The notes beneath the pieces are model-generated. The model was not told the origin of the DNA. It worked only from the letters and a program-made list of their open reading frames with translations, and searched no databases. Shown one piece after another: positions 29,912 to 36,958 of a DNA stretch of 36,958 nt. Source of the DNA: CAVQFC01 sp036497895. Lineage in GTDB: Bacteria; Acidobacteriota; Vicinamibacteria; Vicinamibacterales; CAVVIG01. Each line of letters starts with the position of its first letter. Position 1 is the stretch's first letter. The position numbers and the translations under genes are program-made. Location: assembly GCA_036497895.1 (NCBI GenBank), contig DASXIR010000043.1, positions 1 through 36,958 of the forward strand, read 5' to 3'.

Positions 29912-30814
29912 GTGTCCCTCTGGCCCGAGCCGCTTGCACGCGCCTATGCTGCGTGCGAGGCGCTGGCGCGGTCGCACTACGAGAACTTTCCCGTGGCGTC
30001 GTGGCTGCTGCCGGCTGAAATGCGTCCGCATGTGGCCGCGGTGTATGCCTACGCACGCGTGGCCGACGACATCGCGGACGAGGGTTCCGCGCCGGCCGCT
30101 GATCGTCTGGTGCGGCTCGAGGCCTGGAAACGGCGGCTGCACCAGGCGACGACCGTCGAGCGATCTGGCGACCCGCCGCACGCCGACGAGGATCTGATTG
30201 TCGTCGCGCTCGCTCATTCGATTCGATCGCTCGATCTGCCGATTGCGCTGTTCGACGATCTGCTGAGCGCGTTCGGTCAGGATACCATGACGACCCGCTA
30301 CGCCTCGTGGGCTGACGTGTTCGACTACTGTCGCCGCTCGGCGAACCCGATCGGCCGGCTGGTACTGCGGATCGCCGGCGTCCGCGACGCCGCGCTCGAT
30401 CGATCATCCGATGCGATGTGCACCGCGCTTCAGCTGACGAATTTCTGGCAGGACCTGGGCCGCGACTGGCGCGCGGGTCGCATCTACGTGCCGCGTGACG
30501 TGCAGGTTGCGTGCGGCGCTTCGGAACATCAGCTGGCGGACGGATCCACCGATGCGCTCGCACCGGCGTGGACCGCCGCGCTCGCGCAGTGTGTGACGAT
30601 AACGCGCGAGCAGTTTGCCGCCGGCCGCTCCGTGTGCGACGGCGTCGCCGGCCGACTTCGCTACGAACTTCGCTTCACGTGGCTGGGCGGGTCGCGCATT
30701 CTCGATCGCGTGAACGCGGACCGCTCGCTGCTCATGACCAGGCGGCCGACGCTGGGCCGCGCCGATCTGCCCTCGCTGGTCTGGCGCGCCGCGCGCTGGC
30801 CGTCGCTCGCGTAA
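29912..30814 (+). CDS. hpnC: Hydroxysqualene synthase HpnC
   Basis: In the three-gene route to squalene, HpnC converts presqualene diphosphate to hydroxysqualene. The 300-residue product has a squalene/phytoene-synthase fold with the first aspartate motif in AYARVADDIADE and a second in NFWQDLGRDWRAGRIYVPRD. The HpnC-type order of motifs and the following hpnD and hpnE genes support the assignment over phytoene synthase. The start is GTG at 29912. It overlaps hpnD by one base (TAATG), so the operon is tightly coupled. Length is normal. Confidence 0.92.
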   Translation: MSLWPEPLARAYAACEALARSHYENFPVASWLLPAEMRPHVAAVYAYARVADDIADEGSAPAADRLVRLEAWKRRLHQATTVERSGDPPHADEDLIVVALAHSIRSLDLPIALFDDLLSAFGQDTMTTRYASWADVFDYCRRSANPIGRLVLRIAGVRDAALDRSSDAMCTALQLTNFWQDLGRDWRAGRIYVPRDVQVACGASEHQLADGSTDALAPAWTAALAQCVTITREQFAAGRSVCDGVAGRLRYELRFTWLGGSRILDRVNADRSLLMTRRPTLGRADLPSLVWRAARWPSLA

Positions 30815-31632
30815 TGGCCAGAAAGACCAGCTTCTACTACTCGTTCCTGGTGCTCCCGCCCGAACAGCGCCACGCCATCATCGCGGTCTGGGACTTCTGT
30901 CGTGCGGTGGACGATGGCGTGGACGAGGAGGCGACAACGACGGAGTCAGGACTGCCGACTGGCCGCGAGGCGGTGGCGTTCTGGCGCGCCGAGCTGGCGG
31001 CCGCATTCGAGGGCGGCGCGACGCGCACGTCGCAGGGTCGCGCGCTGGTGCCGTTCATCGCGCAGTTCGGACTGCCGCGGCAGGCGTTCGAGGACGTGAT
31101 CGACGGTGTGGCGATGGATCTCGACACCACTCGTTACGCGACCTTCGACGATCTGTTCGAGTATTGCCGCCGAGTCGCGTCGGCAGTCGGCATGATCTGC
31201 ATCCGGATCTTCGGATGCCGTTCGCAGGCGGCGACCGTGTATGCGCTCAATCTCGGCGTGGCGCTCCAGCTCACCAACATCCTGAGGGATGTCACCGCCG
31301 ATATGGCGCGTGGCCGGGTGTACCTGCCGCTCGACGATCTGGCCGCGTGCGGCTGTACGGTCCAGGACCTGGCCTCCGGCGTGGTCACCGAACCCGTCCG
31401 CGCGCTGATTGCGTTCGAATGCCGGCGGGCGCGCGATTTCTACCAGCGCGCCCGCGACGCGATGCCGCCGGAGGATCGCAAACGCCTGGTCGCGGCCGAG
31501 ATCATGCGCGCCGTTTATTTCGAGACGCTGCTGCGGATCGAGCGCAGCGGTCACGACGTGTTCACCGCCCGGGCGCGGGTCCCGCGACCGCGCCAGGCGC
31601 TTATCGCATTGAGGCAATGGCTGTGGCCGTAA
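30814..31632 (+). CDS. hpnD: Presqualene diphosphate synthase HpnD
   Basis: HpnD condenses two farnesyl diphosphates to presqualene diphosphate. The 272-residue enzyme has the N-terminal KTSFYYSFLVLPPEQRHAI, a first aspartate motif in WDFCRAVDDGVDEE and a second in LTNILRDVTADMARGRVYLP, both intact. I place the start at the ATG at 30814 because it overlaps the hpnC stop and begins the conserved block; an earlier in-frame start at 30511 lies deep inside hpnC. The 3' end overlaps hpnE by 16 bases. Phytoene synthases share the fold, but the operon context fits HpnD. Confidence 0.94.
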   Translation: MARKTSFYYSFLVLPPEQRHAIIAVWDFCRAVDDGVDEEATTTESGLPTGREAVAFWRAELAAAFEGGATRTSQGRALVPFIAQFGLPRQAFEDVIDGVAMDLDTTRYATFDDLFEYCRRVASAVGMICIRIFGCRSQAATVYALNLGVALQLTNILRDVTADMARGRVYLPLDDLAACGCTVQDLASGVVTEPVRALIAFECRRARDFYQRARDAMPPEDRKRLVAAEIMRAVYFETLLRIERSGHDVFTARARVPRPRQALIALRQWLWP

Positions 31633-32969
31633 CGTCGTACGACGCAATCGTCATCGGTGCGGGTTTCGCCGGATTGAGCGCTGCCGTGCGCCTGACGCGT
31701 GCCGGCGCGCGCGTCCTCGTGCTCGAAGCCCGGTCGCGTCTGGGCGGACGGGCCACGGCGTTCCCGGATCGGGAGACCGGCGAACTGGTCGACAACGGCC
31801 AGCACATCCTGCTCGGCTGTTATCGCGATACGTTCGGGTTTCTGGAGGACATCGGCGCGGCCGCCAACGTCCGGCTGCAGTCGCAGTTGGCGGTGACCGT
31901 GATCGATCGCGCCGGCCGGCGCTCGCGACTCTCATGTCCGGCGTTGCCGCCGCCGTTTCATTTGCTGGCGGGGATTCTCGACTGGGAGGCGCTGTCATGG
32001 CGCGATCGGCTGTCGGTGCTCGGCATGGCGACGCCGCTGAAGAACGCTCGCCGCGAATTGCTTGGCTCGAGCGTGAAGGCCGCGTCGCCCGGAGAAACGG
32101 TGGAGAACTGGCTGATTCGCAATGGACAAACTCCGCGGCTGCGCGAATTGTTGTGGGATCCGCTTGCGGTGGCCGCGCTCAACCAGCCGACTGATCAAGC
32201 GGCGGCGCCGCCTTTCGCGCGCGTCCTCGCGGAGATGTTCGGACCGGATCCACGCGCGGCTGCGATCGCGCTGCCGACGAAGCCGTTGCACCTGATGTAC
32301 GCCGAGCCGGCACGTGAGTACATCGAGCGCCACGGCGGCGCCGTGCACACCGGAATACCGGCGAAAGTGATCGTCGACGGCGAAGCTGTCGGCGGTGTTC
32401 GCAGCGAAGATCAGGAGTGGCGGAGCGACCGGGTCATCTCGTCGGTGCCGTGGTTTGCGCTCGCGACGCTGTTCGACCAGCCGCCTGCGGCGCTCGCTGG
32501 CGTCATCGCTCGCGCGGGCACCATGGAATCCTCTCCGATCGTCACGGTAAATCTGTGGTTCGATCGGCCGGTTCTCGACGAGCCGTTCATCGGCTTGCCC
32601 GGTCGCGCAATGCAGTGGGTGTTCGACAAGCGCCTCCTGTATGGCGGGGACGCATCGCATCTGTCGCTGGTGTCGAGCGGCGCCGCCGCAATCGTGGCCC
32701 GGACCAACCTGGAGCTGATCGCCCAGGCGCGCGCCGAGATTTTCGAGGCGCTGCCGGAGGCTCGCGCCGCGCGTCTGGTCGGCGCCACCGTCGTCCGCGA
32801 GCCGCGTGCGACGTTCTCGCTGGCACCGGGCCAGCCGGCGCGACCATCGGCGGAGACCGCCGTCCGCGGTTTCGTTCTCGCCGGCGACTGGATCGAAACC
32901 GGTCTGCCGGCCACGATCGAGAGCGCCGTCAGAAGCGGACACCGCGCGGCTGAACGTTGTATCGGGTAA
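31617..32969 (+). CDS. hpnE: Hydroxysqualene dehydroxylase HpnE
   Basis: HpnE is the flavoprotein that reduces hydroxysqualene to squalene. The 450-residue product begins with the FAD-binding YDAIVIGAGFAGLSAAVRL and LEARSRLGGRATAF, continues with VDNGQHILLGCYRDT, and ends with the second FAD motif FVLAGDWIETGLPATIESAVRSG, typical of the amine-oxidase/phytoene-desaturase-like superfamily. The start ATG at 31617 gives the expected N-terminus; a GTG at 31623 is possible. With hpnC and hpnD it completes the pathway from farnesyl diphosphate to squalene. No squalene-hopene cyclase is in the window. Confidence 0.93.
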   Translation: MAVAVTSYDAIVIGAGFAGLSAAVRLTRAGARVLVLEARSRLGGRATAFPDRETGELVDNGQHILLGCYRDTFGFLEDIGAAANVRLQSQLAVTVIDRAGRRSRLSCPALPPPFHLLAGILDWEALSWRDRLSVLGMATPLKNARRELLGSSVKAASPGETVENWLIRNGQTPRLRELLWDPLAVAALNQPTDQAAAPPFARVLAEMFGPDPRAAAIALPTKPLHLMYAEPAREYIERHGGAVHTGIPAKVIVDGEAVGGVRSEDQEWRSDRVISSVPWFALATLFDQPPAALAGVIARAGTMESSPIVTVNLWFDRPVLDEPFIGLPGRAMQWVFDKRLLYGGDASHLSLVSSGAAAIVARTNLELIAQARAEIFEALPEARAARLVGATVVREPRATFSLAPGQPARPSAETAVRGFVLAGDWIETGLPATIESAVRSGHRAAERCIG

Positions 32970-33024
32970 TGTGATGCCACCCATGTCGGCTTGCCCCATT
33001 TGCCACGTCACGCATTAGCTGAAG

Positions 33025-34233
33025 ATGAACTCCGTCGTTATTCACTACAAAGAGCTGGCGCTCAAGGGGAAGAACCGGCCCTGGTTCATTCAGTTCCTGG
33101 TGCGCAATCTCAAGACCACCCTGGCGGGGCTGCACGTGCGATCGGTGCGGTCGGTGATGGGGCGGATCGAGCTCGAGCTTGGCGACGACACGCCGCAGCA
33201 GGAACTATGCGATCGGCTGGCGGGCGTGTTCGGCATCGCGAATTTTTCGATCGCCAGTCGCGGTCCCCAGGACATCGACCAGTTGGCCGCAGCAATCCTC
33301 GCCGAGATCGGCGAGCGGCAGGTCGAATCGTTCCGCGTCTCTGCCACCCGTTCAGACAAGCGCTTCCCGTTGACCTCGCCACAGATCGAGCGTCACATCG
33401 GTGGATTGATTCAAGCCGCGACCGGTTGGAAGGTGGACCTCGACGAGCCGGCGCTCGAGGTTCGCATCGAGATGCTTTCGCACGAGGCGTTCTATTTTTT
33501 TGACAAGAAGCCAGGCGCGGGTGGCATGCCATCCGGCACCGGCGGCCGCGTTGCGTGTCTGCTGTCAGGCGGGATCGATTCGCCGGTGGCCGCGTACCGC
33601 ATGATGCGGCGCGGCTGCTCGGTGCTTTTCATTCATTTCCACAGCTACCCGATTCTGTCGCACGCTTCGCAGGAGAAAGTGCGCGAGATCGCAGCGCTGC
33701 TGACGCGCCATCAGTTGCGCTCGCGATTGTTGCTGGTGCCGTTCGGAGAATTGCAGCAGCAGGTGGTGCTGGCGGTGCCGCCCGAACTGCGGGTGGTCAT
33801 CTACCGGCGACTGATGCTGCGTATCGCCGACAGGCTCGCGGGGCACTGGCGCGCCCGTGCGCTCGTCACCGGCGAGGTGATCGGGCAAGTGGCATCGCAG
33901 ACACTCGAAAATCTGACGGCGATTGCCGACGCGAGCAGCCTCGAGATCCTGCGTCCGCTGGTGGGTTCGGACAAGGACGAAATCGTGGCTCAGGCGTTGC
34001 GCATCGGGACCTACCCGATTTCGATCATCCCGGATCAAGACTGCTGCACGTTGTTCACGCCGCGGAACCCCGCCACACGCGCGCGCCTGCCGATGGTCGA
34101 GCGGGCCGAGCAGGCGTTGCCGATTGAAGAGATGGTCAGCGCCGCAGTCGCGGCGACCGTGACCGAAGACTTCCGCTTTCCGACGGCGGTGTTAGAATAT
34201 CGGGTCGCTCACGACAATACTGAACGGTCCTGA
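33025..34233 (+). CDS. thiI: tRNA 4-thiouridine synthetase ThiI (without rhodanese domain)
   Basis: ThiI adenylates and thiolates U8 of tRNA, and in some organisms helps make thiazole. The 402-residue product has the N-terminal ferredoxin-like KELALKGKNRPWF, a THUMP domain (about 60-165) and the PP-loop motif CLLSGGIDSPVAAYRMMRRG. The AANH domain ends near QDCCTLFTPRNPATRA, with two cysteines. The C-terminal rhodanese domain of the E. coli enzyme is absent, as in Bacillus-type ThiI. One base separates it from the aldolase gene. An IscS-type sulphur donor is not present in the window. Confidence 0.95.
   Translation: MNSVVIHYKELALKGKNRPWFIQFLVRNLKTTLAGLHVRSVRSVMGRIELELGDDTPQQELCDRLAGVFGIANFSIASRGPQDIDQLAAAILAEIGERQVESFRVSATRSDKRFPLTSPQIERHIGGLIQAATGWKVDLDEPALEVRIEMLSHEAFYFFDKKPGAGGMPSGTGGRVACLLSGGIDSPVAAYRMMRRGCSVLFIHFHSYPILSHASQEKVREIAALLTRHQLRSRLLLVPFGELQQQVVLAVPPELRVVIYRRLMLRIADRLAGHWRARALVTGEVIGQVASQTLENLTAIADASSLEILRPLVGSDKDEIVAQALRIGTYPISIIPDQDCCTLFTPRNPATRARLPMVERAEQALPIEEMVSAAVAATVTEDFRFPTAVLEYRVAHDNTERS
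34193..34198 (+). promoter_or_regulatory. Possible -10 element for fbaB within thiI
   Basis: TAGAAT, five of six to the consensus, lies 36 bases before the fbaB ATG, inside the end of thiI. The -35 region is poor, so this internal promoter is only a possibility; it would let the aldolase be expressed independently of thiI. Confidence 0.3.
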
Positions 34234-34234
34234 C

Positions 34235-35287
34235 ATGTCAAAAGTCGAAGAGATTCTGGGTGCCGCCGCCGGCGACCTCCTGCAGCACGTATGCAAGACC
34301 GTCCCTAAGGAGCAGCTCCACCTGCCCGGGCCCGATTCGGTCGAGCGGTCGTATGGCATGTCGGACCGACCGACCCGCGTGCTCGGCAGCCTCCAGTCGT
34401 TGATGGGCAATGGCCGCCTCGGGGGAACCGGTTACGTGTCGATCCTGCCGGTGGACCAGGGCATCGAACACTCCGCCGGTGCATCGTTCGCCAAGAATCC
34501 GGCGTACTTCGACCCCGAGAACATCGTCAAGCTGGCGGTCGAAGGCGGCTGCAACGGCGTCGCATCGACGCTCGGCGTGCTTGGCGCGGTGGCGCGGAAA
34601 TACGCGCACAAGATTCCCTTCCTGCTCAAGTTCAACCACAACGAATTTCTGTCCTATCCGAACAGCTTCGATCAGATTCGGTTTGCCAGCATCCGTCAGG
34701 CGTTCGACATGGGCGCCATGGGCGTCGGCGCGACGATCTATTTCGGTTCGGAAGAATCGAAACGTCAGCTGCAGGAAGTGACGCACATGTTTCAGCAGGC
34801 GCACGAGCTGGGCATGTTCACGGTGTTGTGGTGCTACCTCCGCAATCCCGCGTTCAAGACCAAAGAGGCTGACTATCACACCGCTGCCGATCTGACCGGC
34901 CAGGCGAACCATCTTGGCGTCACCATCGAGGCCGACATCATCAAACAGAAGCTACCCGACTGCAACGGCGGGTTCACGGCGCTCAACTTCGGCAAGAACG
35001 ACAAGCGGATGTATTCGGAACTGAGCACGAACCATCCGATCGACCTTACCCGGTACCAGGTCATCAACTGCTACATGGGACGGGCCGGGCTGATCAACTC
35101 GGGTGGCGCTTCGTCGGGTGACAGCGACCTGATGGAAGCCGTCAAGACCGCCGTCATCAACAAGCGCGCCGGCGGGATGGGCCTGATTTCCGGTCGCAAG
35201 GCGTTCCAGCGCCCGATGAACGAAGGCGTCGGACTGCTCAACGCGATTCAGGACGTTTATCTGAACAAGGACGTCACGATCGCGTAG
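34235..35287 (+). CDS. fbaB: Class I fructose-bisphosphate aldolase, FbaB/DhnA type
   Basis: This 350-residue aldolase splits fructose-1,6-bisphosphate into two triose phosphates through a Schiff base. The FbaB-type landmarks are VSILPVDQGIEHS, PFLLKFNHNEFLSYPN, GVGATIYFGSEES and TIEADIIKQKLPD, which probably carries the Schiff-base lysine. The phosphate-binding end is INSGGASSGDSDL and GLISGRKAFQRPM. It starts two bases after thiI. The protein is unrelated to the classical class II zinc enzyme. The SCO gene starts four bases downstream. Confidence 0.95.
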   Translation: MSKVEEILGAAAGDLLQHVCKTVPKEQLHLPGPDSVERSYGMSDRPTRVLGSLQSLMGNGRLGGTGYVSILPVDQGIEHSAGASFAKNPAYFDPENIVKLAVEGGCNGVASTLGVLGAVARKYAHKIPFLLKFNHNEFLSYPNSFDQIRFASIRQAFDMGAMGVGATIYFGSEESKRQLQEVTHMFQQAHELGMFTVLWCYLRNPAFKTKEADYHTAADLTGQANHLGVTIEADIIKQKLPDCNGGFTALNFGKNDKRMYSELSTNHPIDLTRYQVINCYMGRAGLINSGGASSGDSDLMEAVKTAVINKRAGGMGLISGRKAFQRPMNEGVGLLNAIQDVYLNKDVTIA

Positions 35288-35291
35288 AGAG

Positions 35292-36137
35292 ATGAGCTCT
35301 TCGAGTCGTTGTTCGTGGTTCGCCGGCTTCGTGATTGCGCTTTGTTTTTGTTCGCTGGGTTGCGCCACACATCACACCACGACCGGCCTGGTGCTGCGCG
35401 TCGATCGGCCCACCGTCACGATTTCCCACGATCCGTTTCCGGACTACATGACCGCCATGGTGATGCCTTTCGACGTGAAGGGCGACGCGCGCACCACGAA
35501 GGTGACGCCGGGCGATCGCGTGCGCTTCCGCCTGGCGGTCAGGGGCGGCCAGTCATGGGTGGATCGCCTCGAGGTGATTTCGGCGGCGCCGGTGGATGCG
35601 GGTCTGCAGGAGTCGCCGGCGGCGCCGGTTCTCGTTCCGGTGGGAACGGCGATGCCGGACTTCGATCTCGTCGATCAGGCGGGAGCGCGGGTCGAGTTGT
35701 CGTCGCTGAAGGGCAAGGTCGTCGCGGTGACGTTCATCTACTCGCGCTGCCCGCTGCCTGACTACTGTCCGCGCATGGTCGAAAACTTTCGCGCCATCCG
35801 GCAGCGGTTCGCCGATCGCATGGACCGCGACCTTGTCTTCCTCACCATCAGCTTCGATCCCAAGTACGACACGCCAGAGGTGCTGGCGAAGTATGCCGCG
35901 TCACAACACGCCGGCGGGCCGGGCTGGCATTTCCTCACCGGCGATCCGAAGAAAGTCGAACGCGTCTGTAACGCCTTCGGGATTCAGTACTGGGCGGAGG
36001 AAGGATTGATCACCCACTCGCTTCAGACTGCGGTCATCGATCGTCAAGGGCGGCTGGCGGCGACGGTCGAAGGCAAGGATTTCACGCCGCAGCAGCTCGG
36101 CGACCTGGTCGGCGCCGTCCTCGGCACCGTCCCGTAG
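35292..36137 (+). CDS. Lipoprotein-like SCO1/SenC protein with N-terminal CusF-like copper domain
   Basis: The 281-residue exported protein has an N-terminal hydrophobic segment (WFAGFVIALCFCSLGC) whose Cys could be acylated, although the lipobox is imperfect. A CusF-like copper-binding domain follows (about 30-95; DYMTAMVMPFDV with several Met). The SCO thioredoxin-fold domain starts near residue 115. Its metal-binding site is RCPLPDYC, with C-x5-C instead of the C-x3-C of classic Sco, plus His in LITHSLQTAV. SCO proteins deliver copper to cytochrome oxidase or handle redox stress. The fusion suggests that copper is first bound by the CusF part and then passed on, which is inference. Confidence 0.9.
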   Translation: MSSSSRCSWFAGFVIALCFCSLGCATHHTTTGLVLRVDRPTVTISHDPFPDYMTAMVMPFDVKGDARTTKVTPGDRVRFRLAVRGGQSWVDRLEVISAAPVDAGLQESPAAPVLVPVGTAMPDFDLVDQAGARVELSSLKGKVVAVTFIYSRCPLPDYCPRMVENFRAIRQRFADRMDRDLVFLTISFDPKYDTPEVLAKYAASQHAGGPGWHFLTGDPKKVERVCNAFGIQYWAEEGLITHSLQTAVIDRQGRLAATVEGKDFTPQQLGDLVGAVLGTVP

Positions 36138-36160
36138 CGGAGGGCCTCTCAGCCCTCCGC
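36137..36160. terminator. Bidirectional hairpin between the SCO and TPR genes
   Basis: GCGGAGGGC at 36137-36145 pairs perfectly with GCCCTCCGC at 36152-36160 across the loop CTCTCA. It begins at the SCO stop codon and lies about 50 bases past the end of the converging TPR gene. No T run follows on either strand. Confidence 0.6.
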
Positions 36161-36210
36161 CATCGTCCTGCGTCCGGGTTCTGAAAAGGCCGCCGTACGT
36201 CCGGCTTGTG

Positions 36211-36958
36211 CTACCGCGCGCCCACGGCGGCCGTGCTGGTGCGCAGCTGCTGCACCTGTGGCAGGCTGGCATCGGCGTTGGCCCAGGCTTTCGCGGCCTT
36301 GGCACGCGCGTCGCGCGCCTCGGTGGTCTTTCCCTCGGTGTCGAGCGCCGCGGAGAGGCCGAAGTAGGCGCGGCCGCTGCCCGGCTCGCGCGTCAGCGCT
36401 TCGCGGTATTCTTTTTCGGCGGTCGCTGAGTCGCCGGTCGCAGCCGCAACGTTCGCCCATCCTTCCACCACCGGGCGCGGATAGGACGGCGGCTCGGCGT
36501 ATAGCAGGCCAGCTTCGCGGTCCGCGGCCTTGCGGTACAACTCATTCGCTTTCTTGCGGTCGCCGTCGCGCGCCGCGATCGTCGCCTCGAGCTCCAGCGC
36601 CGCCACCACGATCGGTTCGCGTCCGGTCTTGATCGCCTCGAGATCCTTTCGCATGTCCGCGAGCGTCGCCTTGGCCTTGTCCGACTGACCAGTCGCCGAG
36701 TAGGCCAGGCCCATCGCCCAGTGACGCCAGGCGTGCTGCTCTGGCTTGTCGTAGATCGGAATGGTCCTGCCGTCGAGAATCTCGTTCCACTTCTCGAAGC
36801 GAACGGTCGTCTTGATCAGCCCGAAGTAGCCTTGGCGCCACACCGTCCGCTGACTGTTGCCGGCCCGCTCGCGTGGGTTGTCCTTATAGGTAAAGAGGTC
36901 CTGCACCCACGTCATCGAATCGTCGTAGCGGCCGCCCAGATTCAGGACGTGAATCAGG
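36211..36958 (-). CDS. TPR-repeat protein, C-terminal part (N-terminal end outside window)
   Basis: The frame is open to the right edge of the window, so the gene is truncated there and the N-terminus is unknown. An internal ATG at 36915 is not necessarily the start, because the frame continues upstream with LIHVLNLGGRYDDS. The visible part contains several tetratricopeptide-like helical pairs: HAWRHWAMGLAYSATGQSDK, AALELEATIAARDGDRKK, VVEGWANVAAATGDSATA and GRAYFGLSAALDTEGKTTEA. Such repeats mediate protein contacts. The C-terminal tail QVQQLRTSTAAVGAR has no recognisable domain. Confidence 0.85.
   Translation of the reverse strand, partial: LIHVLNLGGRYDDSMTWVQDLFTYKDNPRERAGNSQRTVWRQGYFGLIKTTVRFEKWNEILDGRTIPIYDKPEQHAWRHWAMGLAYSATGQSDKAKATLADMRKDLEAIKTGREPIVVAALELEATIAARDGDRKKANELYRKAADREAGLLYAEPPSYPRPVVEGWANVAAATGDSATAEKEYREALTREPGSGRAYFGLSAALDTEGKTTEARDARAKAAKAWANADASLPQVQQLRTSTAAVGAR

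Noticed and set aside
31164..31616. Extended N-terminus of hpnE in the same frame inside hpnD
   Set aside because: The added region is a frame shadow of hpnD; the FAD-binding motif of hpnE begins right after the ATG at 31617.
1..36958. CRISPR arrays, tRNA/rRNA genes, insertion sequences or prophage genes
   Set aside because: No regularly spaced repeats, cloverleaf-like sequences, transposase or integrase motifs or terminal repeats were noticed by eye on either strand.

Overview
The window is a gene-dense, high-GC bacterial chromosome segment with 38 supported protein genes on both strands, including two cut off by the window edges. No rRNA, tRNA, CRISPR array, insertion sequence or phage gene was found. 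The gene content (Tad pilus block, hpnCDE squalene synthesis, Ser/Thr-kinase-like protein of the 'ARDTRLGR' style, queF, class I FbaB aldolase, SCO protein with a CusF-like domain) suggests an Acidobacteriota member, perhaps of the Vicinamibacteria. That is inference from content and style, not a database match.

Layout. (1) 1-4921, plus strand: end of a Tad/Flp pilus block (CpaF ATPase fragment, TadB, TadC), a winged-helix/AAA ATPase, an isoprenylcysteine-methyltransferase-like membrane protein and a DUF192 protein. (2) 4939-6086: Smr protein and QueF (minus), HU-type DNA-binding protein (plus). (3) 6123-12847, minus strand: the most unusual part. An NtrC-type response regulator precedes a sigma-54 promoter with an upstream palindrome. 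The promoter heads a tight operon: radical SAM/SPASM enzyme, a 30-residue peptide, an extracytoplasmic solute-binding protein without permease, a membrane histidine kinase and a 79-residue protein. This looks like a radical-SAM-modified peptide (RiPP) system with its own sensing and transcription circuit. (4) 12927-18103, plus: small membrane protein, dihydrolipoyl dehydrogenase, 2-oxoacid dehydrogenase E2, LipB, DUF1648/DUF5808 membrane protein, ECF sigma factor. (5) 18185-23394: malate-dehydrogenase-like protein lacking key residues, SDR, small protein, probable membrane pseudokinase, threonine dehydratase, stand-alone receiver, MBL hydrolase, FHA protein. (6) 23457-29223: PLP decarboxylase, alpha/beta hydrolase lacking its serine nucleophile, YgfZ, NUDIX/MutY pair, cobalamin adenosyltransferase. 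(7) 29398-36958: TM-anchored hypothetical protein, hpnC-hpnD-hpnE, ThiI, FbaB, SCO/CusF protein and the C-terminal part of a TPR protein.

Several genes (queF, SDR, receiver, FHA, cobalamin adenosyltransferase, hpnC) have a -10-like hexamer 6-8 bases before the start codon and no room for a ribosome binding site, suggesting leaderless transcripts. Perfect GC-rich hairpins sit between several convergent gene pairs. The longest stretch without a gene is the 233 bp at 11223-11455 (sigma-54 control region). The 174 bp at 29224-29397 and the 209 bp at 5578-5786 (divergent promoters) are the next largest; nothing recognisable was seen at 29224-29397.
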